Below, one piece after another: positions 17,171 to 23,211 of a stretch of 43,746 nucleotides of DNA (position 1 is the first letter of the stretch; each line of letters begins with the position of its first letter). Under the pieces are notes generated by a model that did no database searches, was not told the DNA's origin, and saw nothing but the letters and a program-made list of their open reading frames with translations. A program made the position numbers and the translations under genes. The stretch comes from Syntrophobacteraceae bacterium (lineage in GTDB: Bacteria > Desulfobacterota > Syntrophobacteria > Syntrophobacterales > Syntrophobacteraceae): the NCBI GenBank assembly GCA_025454175.1, contig JALOOX010000059.1, positions 1-43,746 of the forward strand, in the 5' to 3' direction.

Positions 17171-17538
17171 GCTATTATGTCCATGAGGTTCCGGGAAGGC
17201 TGCGTGTCAAAACACCGTCCGCCAAGGGGCAGGCCTGGGTTGCGCAGAGGATAGAGGAAATGGTCAGGGCCATCCCCGGCGTGTACGCGGTGAACGTGAA
17301 CACCACCACCGGAAGCATTCTGCTGAACTACGATTCCACGACGGTCAATTCCAAGGGAATTCTTGAAATACTCGAGAAGGAGGGTCTCTTCGATTCTTCT
17401 CGGCTCATGACCGGAGATCAGTACTTCCACAACCGAATGGAAAAGACCGGGCAGGTGATTGGAAAGGCCATATTTGGCCTGGTCCTCGAGAAGACCTTCG
17501 CGGGAACGCCGATGTCGCTCCTGAGCGTTTTGATTTAG
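17167..17538 (+). CDS. HMA-like domain protein without metal-binding cysteines
   Basis: A 123-residue protein whose N-terminal 75 residues look like a heavy-metal-associated ferredoxin-like fold (YYVHEVPGRLRVKTPS, IPGVYAVNVNTTTGSILLNYD). The GMxCxxC metal loop is replaced by HEVPGR, so classical copper or zinc binding is unlikely. Such degenerate HMA domains occur at the N-termini of some P-type ATPases and in small stand-alone proteins. The C-terminus is hydrophobic (IGKAIFGLVLEKTFAGTPMSLLSVLI) and may sit in the membrane. The start overlaps the zinc-ribbon stop. It shares the HxxPGRxR signature with the minus-strand gene at 17668-18033. Confidence 0.8.
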   Translation: MSYYVHEVPGRLRVKTPSAKGQAWVAQRIEEMVRAIPGVYAVNVNTTTGSILLNYDSTTVNSKGILEILEKEGLFDSSRLMTGDQYFHNRMEKTGQVIGKAIFGLVLEKTFAGTPMSLLSVLI

Positions 17539-17547
17539 TCTGCCAAG

Positions 17548-17590
17548 GGTTCGGAGCCGGCTCAGGCGCGGGTCTTGTCGCTCCGAAGCC
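17548..17590. other. hairpin between convergent HMA-like genes
   Basis: GGTTCGGAGC (17548-17557) pairs with GCTCCGAAGC (17580-17589), with one G-T type mismatch. There is no T run on either side. It may act as a bidirectional transcription stop between the genes ending at 17538 and 17668. Confidence 0.35.
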
Positions 17591-17667
17591 TGACCCCGCG
17601 ACGCATCTCCTTCCTGATCATTCAGCATGCTCCTTCCTTTTCCACGCCATGCCGTGGAACGTATCAC

Positions 17668-18033
17668 TCATCCCCAGACGTCCTTGAGCAAAGCCTCGAC
17701 CTGGTCCCTCAGCTCAGGACGATTGCGGAGGGCGCCAAGCTTTTCCCAAAGCGAATAAGAGAGTCGCTTCTGATCGTATTCGAGAGTCAGCGAGCCGACC
17801 ACGGGATTGATTCGGAGGCTCCGGATGCCCGGGACGCCGCGCATGAGGCTCTCGACATCGATCTTGGCAATCACGTCAAGCCCCGACCGCTTGAGTCTCA
17901 ATCGAATTCTGCCGGGAATATGGTGGACGATTTCGGTGTGGGGGGCAATCAGCAGCAGGTCCGCGATGACGCTCGATCGCCGGGCATGAGACGGGTCTGG
18001 GGACTGATTGGCTTCCAAATCCACCATCGGCAT
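17668..18033 (-). CDS. HMA-like domain protein, minus strand
   Basis: A 121-residue protein if translation starts at the ATG ending at 18033, which has an AGGTGAT ribosome site; the frame is open 14 codons further. After a short polar N-terminus comes a degenerate HMA fold: HHIPGRIRLRLKRSGLDVIA, then VPGIRSLRINPVVGSLTLEYD, and a C-terminal helix. The HIPGR loop replaces the metal-binding CxxC, as in the gene at 17167. It is convergent with that gene and divergent from the DUF5132 gene. The likely role is protein interaction or regulation at a P-type ATPase not encoded here; this is inference. Confidence 0.78.
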   Translation of the reverse strand: MPMVDLEANQSPDPSHARRSSVIADLLLIAPHTEIVHHIPGRIRLRLKRSGLDVIAKIDVESLMRGVPGIRSLRINPVVGSLTLEYDQKRLSYSLWEKLGALRNRPELRDQVEALLKDVWG

Positions 18034-18157
18034 ATCACCTCGTGAGTCCGGGGCTCCACGGTGCGGGGGGGCCAACGGTGGTCCCCCCTGGCATTCCCAA
18101 CGTCCGCTAGCACACTCCCCGTGGTTTGTAAACGTCGTCTGTCATTACCTTGCTCTC

Positions 18158-18259
18158 GGCGGCTGTCCGAGAACTGTCATTTCGAGCGATAGCGAGAAAT
18201 CTCGCTCGCAGTAACACCTCGACTTTTCGAGATTTCTCTCTTCGCTACGCTTCGTTCGA
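18158..18259. repeat. truncated copy of the 129-bp MITE-like repeat
   Basis: It matches the complete element at 31827-31955: GGCTGTCCGAGAAC, then GTCATTTCGAGCGATA, a shared TCGCAGTAACA, and ATTTCTCTCTTCGCTACGC. The match stops at CGTTCGA; the right terminal repeat is missing. It lies between divergent genes. Confidence 0.8.
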
Positions 18260-18319
18260 TCCTAGGAGGCTCTGGGCCGCGGGGAGCCGTAAAGGGAGGA
18301 ATGTGGGATTCCAACTCTA

Positions 18320-18375
18320 TTGACAAGGTTTTGGGGCTGCAATAGAAGTTGGAGGTAAAGCATGAAAGTTCATGC
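18320..18375 (+). promoter_or_regulatory. sigma-70-like promoter with palindromic operator
   Basis: TTGACA (18320-18325) is followed after exactly 17 bases by TAGAAG (18343-18348). A perfect 16-base palindrome, GCATGAAAGTTCATGC, lies at 18360-18375, close to the expected start of transcription, where a repressor would act. The 17-base unit TGAAAgTTCATGCTGAC (18363-18379) recurs with one change at 18403-18419. The nearest downstream gene is the DUF5132 gene at 18567. Confidence 0.5.
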
Positions 18376-18418
18376 TGACACACTGACCTCCCGCGAGTAT
18401 TCTGAAATTTCATGCTGA
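18362..18418 (+). CDS. possible 18-residue leader peptide
   Basis: An ATG follows GGAGG (18351-18355) with a six-base gap and opens MKVHADTLTSREYSEISC, then stop. It overlaps the palindrome at 18360-18375 and both copies of the direct repeat. Against it: if the promoter at 18320-18348 is right, transcription would begin near 18355 and remove the ribosome site. Confidence 0.3.
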   Translation: MKVHADTLTSREYSEISC

Positions 18419-18566
18419 CGATCGACGCTCAGGGGAGCGATACGCTGTCGGTTGGGGCGGCCCGAGGCGTGGGTGTCCCGGTGGGACTTCTGGGGACATC
18501 CATGTGGTGAGCGATTGCCGTCACCACAACAGGAATTTCAGTGAGGGAGCTTCGAGGAGGCTTGAT

Positions 18567-18866
18567 ATGGCACTCTGGAACAATGGCATCAAGTTGGGAA
18601 CGGGACTGGCGATCGGGGTAGGTGCGTTGATTCTGGCTCCGACCGTCGTACCGGCGGTGGCTGCGATCCTCAAGCCCCTGGCCAAGGCTGCCATCAAGAG
18701 CGGCTTCATCGTTTATGAGAAGGGCAAGGAAGTCCTGGCCGAGACCAGGGAGGTCCTGGAGGATCTGGCTGCCGAAGCCAGGGCGGAGCTCTCACAGGAA
18801 TATGTCGAAGCGGGCTCCGGTGTCTCCGCCGATGCCGACATCGGGTCCGGCTCTACTTCGGATTGA
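18567..18866 (+). CDS. DUF5132-like small membrane protein
   Basis: The ATG at 18567 has the ribosome site GAGGAGG (18554-18560) and gives 99 residues. A hydrophobic N-terminal segment (GIKLGTGLAIGVGALILAPT VVPAVAAILK) is followed by a charged amphipathic helix (KGKEVLAETREVLEDLAAEA) and an acidic Ser/Gly tail. This is the layout of DUF5132 proteins, often encoded beside degenerate HMA-domain proteins and heavy-metal P-type ATPases. The next gene, with an HMA-like domain and a membrane tail, starts 10 bases downstream, so the two form a pair. The function is unknown. Confidence 0.78.
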   Translation: MALWNNGIKLGTGLAIGVGALILAPTVVPAVAAILKPLAKAAIKSGFIVYEKGKEVLAETREVLEDLAAEARAELSQEYVEAGSGVSADADIGSGSTSD

Positions 18867-18876
18867 GGGTGCTCCC

Positions 18877-19365
18877 ATGGCGCCGGAAGCTCATATCGCA
18901 CACCGCACGGCCCATCGTCTGCGGATCAGAATCCCTTCCAGGAAGGGGGACTCCGGTTATTTTGCGGGGCTGCAAGCTGTTTTGCTCGAGGGGGGCCGTG
19001 CGGAGCGCGTTGAGGTGAACCCCCTGACCGCGAGCGTGCTCATCGAGGCCTCCGGTGGAGTGGATGAATTCGCGGACCCGGCAGCGACGAGCCAATGGTA
19101 CACCCTCCGCGCAGCCACACCCCGGGCTTTCCCGCTCTCCAGCAAGGTGGTTCACGGTTTTCGAGTGGTGGATGCTCAGATCGAGCAGTTGACCGGGGGC
19201 GAGCTCGACATACCGAGCATCGCATTGCTGGGGCTCATTTGCTCCGGAATCTACCAGATCAGCATCGGGAATTTCGCCGCGCCGGCCTGGTACACGGCGT
19301 TCTGGTACGCGGCGAGCATCGCCGCCAAAACGGACAAGCCCGACAAGCCCGGCGGCTTCATGTAG
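18877..19365 (+). CDS. HMA-like domain protein with membrane tail
   Basis: The 162-residue protein from the ATG at 18877 (GAGGGT upstream) starts with a degenerate HMA-like unit: AHRTAHRLRIRIPSRKGDSG, then GGRAERVEVNPLTASVLIEA. As in the two nearby relatives, the CxxC metal loop is absent. The second half has two hydrophobic segments (about residues 108-125 and 130-150) and ends KTDKPDKPGGFM. It lies 10 bases after the DUF5132 gene and is probably in complex with it in the inner membrane. The third such domain within 2.2 kb, it suggests a local family expansion. Exact function not recognised. Confidence 0.75.
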   Translation: MAPEAHIAHRTAHRLRIRIPSRKGDSGYFAGLQAVLLEGGRAERVEVNPLTASVLIEASGGVDEFADPAATSQWYTLRAATPRAFPLSSKVVHGFRVVDAQIEQLTGGELDIPSIALLGLICSGIYQISIGNFAAPAWYTAFWYAASIAAKTDKPDKPGGFM

Positions 19366-19385
19366 CCCCCCGCTCCCCCACGCCC

Positions 19386-19994
19386 TTACCGATCTGGCCG
19401 CTCAGTGCTCGGGTGCTCACCCGGCCCAGGCAAGGCGGCTTTCCGGCCTCCATGCGCCTCCCCTTCCAGCAGTGAGGCAATGTCCGAGTAGGCATGGATC
19501 GTAACCGCATTATTGATCGGCAGCCCGCCCGTATCTACCGATGGCCCGTAGACACTGTACACCGCCCGCCCTAGGAGCCGCAGCAGCATCGTCTGTTCAG
19601 CTCGATGATGAGCAGTATGGGCTATCCGCCGCACCATGATCCAGGCTCGGCTGTGCGTTGTATCAAAAAAGGCCACCTCTTGTTTCCACCACACGTGGTC
19701 TTTCTCCCGTAGATGGGCGAGCCGCTTCCCCGAATCCTCTGCATACCGCTGAATGAAGGCCAAGCGTGTTTCAGGTTCTGGAAGCGGGGCCATCCCCACC
19801 TCAATGCCAAACATGGTGCGAAACCACTTGTCTTCGCTCAGGCACTGATGGACCATATGCTCATGGGCAGTCCGATCGCGGCTGAGCAGGTCGTGAGGGC
19901 GGATGTCCAAGTCGTCATCCTGGAACATGCTCCACACATTGAGCGTCTTCAGCCGCTCGGTTGCATACGTATCGACCAAGAACGAGTAGTCCAT
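19386..19994 (-). CDS. DinB-family protein, probable integron gene cassette
   Basis: A 202-residue protein resembling the DinB four-helix-bundle family of putative metal-dependent enzymes: DYSFLVDTYATERLKTLNVW at the start, HEHMVHQCL with candidate ligand histidines, and the typical IAHTAHHRAEQTMLLRLLG helix. A strong AGGAGG ribosome site precedes the ATG. The last 25 or so residues (GGRKAALPGPGEHPSTERPDR) look like run-on sequence and not family. Codon and base use look less GC-rich than the neighbours. Reading on the minus strand, an attC-like hairpin (20041-20101) ends about 50 bases upstream and a broken integron integrase lies beyond in the opposite direction, the arrangement of a first integron cassette. 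A gained function in thiol or metal chemistry is possible but unproven. Confidence 0.8.
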   Translation of the reverse strand: MDYSFLVDTYATERLKTLNVWSMFQDDDLDIRPHDLLSRDRTAHEHMVHQCLSEDKWFRTMFGIEVGMAPLPEPETRLAFIQRYAEDSGKRLAHLREKDHVWWKQEVAFFDTTHSRAWIMVRRIAHTAHHRAEQTMLLRLLGRAVYSVYGPSVDTGGLPINNAVTIHAYSDIASLLEGEAHGGRKAALPGPGEHPSTERPDR

Positions 19995-20040
19995 GATGTC
20001 CTCCTATGACCTGCGCCATGACAGAGCTCTACGACACAGC

Positions 20041-20101
20041 GGGCTAACATGAAGTTCACCAGCGCCAGCTATTCGGCGTCTGGTGCAACGACAGGTTGGG
20101 C
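20041..20101 (-). other. attC-like recombination site
   Basis: Read on the minus strand the site begins GCCCAAC (fits RYYYAAC), has a five-base spacer, then GTT-G-CACCAG-A-CGCC. An eight-base loop follows, then GGCG, CTGGTG, AAC, a five-base spacer and GTTAGCC (close to GTTRRRY, one mismatch). The two arms pair except for one extra G and one extra A on the left arm. These sit at the same positions as the extrahelical bases of known attC sites such as that of aadA7. The 61-base length fits a short attC. Orientation implies that the DinB gene is the cassette that follows it. Confidence 0.72.
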
Positions 20102-20275
20102 TTGTTGTCTGCCTACAAGAACGGCAGGGGATGTAGGAACACCGTTAACCTGTTAACTTAAGCCAGCTTCAGCTCATCCATTACTGAGGCATTGGGTCCT
20201 CGGGCGACCGACTGGATCCCAACCTCCTATGTAGAGTTAATAAATTAAGGGCGTCCCCTGGTTTCTCACAGGAAG
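20102..20275. other. spacer between attC-like site and integrase remnant
   Basis: No gene. It holds two overlapping GTTAAC palindromes near 20143-20158 and an AT-rich patch near 20237-20248. The attI site and the N-terminal domain of the integrase would be expected here, but neither is recognisable. Confidence 0.4.
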
Positions 20276-20944
20276 GTGAACATTCCCGTGGTCATGACCC
20301 GGGAGGAGATATCCAGAATCATCCCCTTGCTCAGCGGAACGCCACAGCTGGTGGTGAAGCTGCTCCATGGAAGCGACCCGCGGATCATGGAGGCTCTCCG
20401 GTTGCGCGTGCAGGACATCGACTTCAAGATGAAATCCATCACCGTCCGCTCCGGAAAAGGGGCAGAAGACAGGGTCACGACCTTTCCCGTCTCCATCGGC
20501 CCTCTTCTCCAGAATCACCTCGCACGGGTCAGAGCGATCCATGACGGGGATCTGGCCCGGGGATTCGGTGAAGTCTATCCTCCTCATGCCCTTGCACGCA
20601 AGTTCCCATCGGCGCCGAAAGGGTGGGGATGGCAATACGTGCTCCCGGCGGGAAGTCTGTCGACGGATCCCCTGAGTGGGGTGGTGCGCCGCCACCCTAT
20701 TGACCCGAGTATCGTGAACAAAGCCATCAAATCAGCAGCGGCGCGGGCGGGGATCACCAAAAGGATCACATCGCACTGCTTTCGCCACGGTTTTGCAACT
20801 CATCTCCTCCAGTGAGGCACGGATATTCGCACCATCCAGGCCCTGCTCGGCCACAACGATGTCTCGACGACCATGGTTTATACACACGTGCTGCAGCAAG
20901 GGGGGCATGGCGTCCTGAGCCCCCTGGACGATCTCAACCCGTGA
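20276..20944 (+). pseudogene. integron integrase remnant (truncated, internal TGA)
   Basis: The frame from about 20276 encodes the catalytic half of an IntI-type tyrosine recombinase: VVMTREEISRIIPLLSGTPQ, the first Arg region GSDPRIMEALRLRVQDID, and the IntI-specific insertion PSAPKGWGWQYVLPAGSLS with DPLSGVVRRH. The second Arg box HCFRHGFATHLLQ follows. An in-frame TGA at 20813-20815 interrupts it, and the same frame continues as [20 protein letters not shown] with [10 protein letters not shown] up to the TGA at 20942, so His and the Tyr nucleophile lie beyond the stop. The first roughly 100 residues (SAM-like domain) are missing; a TAA lies just upstream of the homology. Two independent lesions show it is inactive unless the stop is read through. 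Confidence 0.85.
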
Positions 20945-21516
20945 CGCCCCGGCCTCGAGTCAGGCGTCTCCCGATCAGCCCCTCATGCAGCACGCCTGCG
21001 ACCGGCCGGCCTGACAGGAGTTTCAGACTCCCGAGCATTGGAGCAGAATTCATCAACCGGTTCCGGCGGGCACGATGAGCCGGTCCCCACCCAACTCCGA
21101 CGATCAATGCCGTTGCCCTGACAACCGGTACCCCGCGAGCCTGAGAGCCTGTTTGGGAAATCAGCATTGCCCCCATGCCTCGGCCTCACGGTCGTCAGGT
21201 TCGGCTGGTTTTCAGACTCCGGCCTGAAGACCTGCAAACGGTCAAGGAATTGCGCCCACCAGTGGAGGGGGCCCTTCCCTCCAGGGAAGCTCCCCATGCC
21301 CATCCGGGCAACCCCAAACAATGAAAAGGCCCTCGAAGGGCTGGTTTTCAACTAGAAACCAGCACCCAGAAGCTTTTTATAGCAATCGCGTCACCCGGCC
21401 CGGCGTCTTTTTTCCTCGAGGCGAGCCCCATCTTCAAAATGACTCCGAGTTGAAACGATTCCGTCATATTTTCGCTTTATAGAGATGCGCGAACGATCAC
21501 GATCAGGAGCGCACAG
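20945..21516. other. 572-base intergenic stretch with hairpins
   Basis: No supported gene. Near its end GGCCCT/AGGGCT (21328-21342) is followed by GGTTTT, and GCTGGTTT (21340-21347) pairs perfectly with AAACCAGC (21356-21363), followed by a T run at 21374-21378. These alternative hairpins could end transcription or act in the leader of the methyltransferase gene. The remainder may be decayed accessory DNA next to the integron relic. Confidence 0.4.
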
Positions 21517-22209
21517 ATGCGGGACTTGAGTCTCACGAAGAATATCATCGAGGATATCTTCAAGCACGCGAAACCCCTGGGACATCATGAAGAGCCCGGC
21601 AGCCTCAACCTCGGATTCGGTTTCCTCTATTATGGACTCGTCAGAACACTTCGGCCACGGCACATCGCGGTCATCGGCTCGGGCTTCGGGTTCAGCGTGG
21701 TGTGTCTTGCCCTGGGGCTCAAGGACAATGGCTTCGGAGAGCTGAGCTTCGTCGACCCGTCCTATTCCCTCCTGAAGGATGGACCCCTCAAGACCATCGG
21801 GGGGCACAGCCAATGGGATGATCCCCAGGAGGTTCATGCTCACTTCAGCAGGTTCGGGGTTTCAGAAATCGTCAGACATTTCAAGAAGACCAGCCGCGAT
21901 TTCTTTCATGAATATCGCCAATTGAACCTCAAACCCGTCGACGTGGGATTCATTGATGGAAACCACTCCTTCAATGACGTTCGCCATGATTTCCTGGAGA
22001 TGTTGAATCACACTCACAAGAATTCCTATATCCTGCTTCACGACACGCATATCTATATCAGGGAGATCCTGCGGCATGCCGGCGTGAAGCGCTGGCTCAA
22101 TATCCTCAAAAGACATGAGGATCACTTCGAAGTGGTGAATTTTCCCTTTTCTTCGGGAGTTGCCATTGTCCGTGTCCTTCAGGATGAGACATGGGAATAC
22201 GTACAGTAA
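21517..22209 (+). CDS. class I SAM-dependent methyltransferase
   Basis: A 230-residue protein with a Rossmann-type SAM-binding pattern: RHIAVIGSGFGFSVVCLALG (motif I, GxGxGxS), the acidic end of strand 2 in LSFVDPSYS, and VDVGFIDGNHSFNDVRHDF, typical of Methyltransf_24-like enzymes that act on sugars or small molecules. The ribosome site CAGGAGC precedes the ATG. The 3' end overlaps the next gene by 19 bases, implying coupling with the phosphatidylserine-decarboxylase-like protein. A methyltransferase beside a Psd-like enzyme suggests lipid headgroup methylation, but the sequence is not clearly PmtA-like; the substrate stays open. Confidence 0.75.
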   Translation: MRDLSLTKNIIEDIFKHAKPLGHHEEPGSLNLGFGFLYYGLVRTLRPRHIAVIGSGFGFSVVCLALGLKDNGFGELSFVDPSYSLLKDGPLKTIGGHSQWDDPQEVHAHFSRFGVSEIVRHFKKTSRDFFHEYRQLNLKPVDVGFIDGNHSFNDVRHDFLEMLNHTHKNSYILLHDTHIYIREILRHAGVKRWLNILKRHEDHFEVVNFPFSSGVAIVRVLQDETWEYVQ

Positions 22210-22892
22210 TCTGGTGTCTTTCGATCTTGTCCCTTTCGATGGTCTTGGTTTTTCTCTATTGGCGTTATGTCTGGTTCTTCAGAAATCCTCCCCGCCATCC
22301 TCCCGCCGGAGGCTCCATTCTTTGCCCGGCCGACGGGACGGTCGTTTACGTGAAGCATTTTCAGCCCGGCGAGGCGGTGCTCAGCATCAAGCAGGGGTTG
22401 GAGGCGCGGCTGGACGAGATCGCTCCCAGCGATCTTCAGGGGGCCAGGATCCTCATCGGCGTCTTCATGAGTCCCTTTGACGTTCACTACAACAGGGCGC
22501 CCATTGACGGCACGGTGGAGTGGGTGCGGCACCATCCGGCCAGGGGCGGGAACCTCCACATGACGTCCATGCACTGGAGGACTCTGCTCGGAATCCGGCC
22601 TTTCCACGGAGAAAGCCCCCATGTGCTCCAGAACGAGCGGACCGTGACCAAGTTCCAGGGCTCATTCAAGGGAGCTCCCATCGGGTGCTGTGTCATCCAG
22701 ATCGCCGGCGGGAGCGTTCGGGGCATCGACAGCTATTTCCCGGAGGGCTCCGCCGTTGCCAGGGGAGAAGTGTTCGGGATGATTCGGATCGGGTCGCAGG
22801 TGGATCTGCTGGTTCCGGCCCTGGACTTCATGAGGGTCCGGGTGGAGCCCGGCCAGCGGGTGAGGGCCGGGGAGACCGTCTTCATCGATTGA
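22191..22892 (+). CDS. phosphatidylserine decarboxylase-like pyruvoyl enzyme, short membrane type
   Basis: A 233-residue protein with an N-terminal membrane segment (about 5-24) and the short-form Psd layout. The proposed triad is visible: D48 in CPADGTV, H99 in FDVHYNRAP and S202 in GMIRIGSQVDLLVP. Self-cleavage between G201 and S202 would make the pyruvoyl group on the new alpha chain. The family decarboxylates phosphatidylserine or archaetidylserine to the ethanolamine lipid at the inner membrane. No pssA gene is adjacent, though they often pair. It overlaps the methyltransferase gene. A second, longer Psd-like protein is encoded at 39505-40527, so the two paralogues probably differ in substrate or in condition of use. 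Confidence 0.88.
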   Translation: MGIRTVIWCLSILSLSMVLVFLYWRYVWFFRNPPRHPPAGGSILCPADGTVVYVKHFQPGEAVLSIKQGLEARLDEIAPSDLQGARILIGVFMSPFDVHYNRAPIDGTVEWVRHHPARGGNLHMTSMHWRTLLGIRPFHGESPHVLQNERTVTKFQGSFKGAPIGCCVIQIAGGSVRGIDSYFPEGSAVARGEVFGMIRIGSQVDLLVPALDFMRVRVEPGQRVRAGETVFID

Positions 22893-23073
22893 GGCCAACC
22901 TCCCCTGGGGGATGGCCTGAGGAGTTGTGGAATGCGCAATTCTTCCCACGCATGCCGTTGTCGATCCGGTTGTCAACATGTGAATCCCGTGGAGCCCGAG
23001 GAGAGGGGCCAGTGGAGAGCCGGCCTTTTCGCGGGCATCGAGGGATTGGAGGCTCATAACCATTCAACGGCGG

Positions 23074-23110
23074 CCGGCCCATGGTCGAAGGCTTCGATCC
23101 ATCGGGCCGG
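23074..23110 (+). other. strong hairpin upstream of the PHP-GT4 gene
   Basis: CCGGCCC (23074-23080), ATGG and TCGAA (23085-23089) pair with TTCGA (23093-23097), CCAT and GGGCCGG (23104-23110): 16 pairs with two single-base bulges and a three-base loop. No T run follows. The rest of the 319-base gap 22893-23211 holds no gene I can support. Confidence 0.5.
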
Positions 23111-23211
23111 ACAGGCCGGGGTCGACCAGGAAGCTCATTATTCCATGCCGCCGGCGGTTATCCGTCCAGGGGCCCATGACCATTCAGGAGCAGGATCGAG
23201 AAGGAGATGCA

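Noticed and set aside
18128..18148. TTGTAAA followed by CTGTCAT near the MITE copy
   Set aside because: The spacing is 13 bases, not 11, so it does not fit the box family.
20983..21351. 122-codon minus-strand frame after the integrase remnant
   Set aside because: No ribosome site and no recognisable pattern; it is probably decayed DNA.
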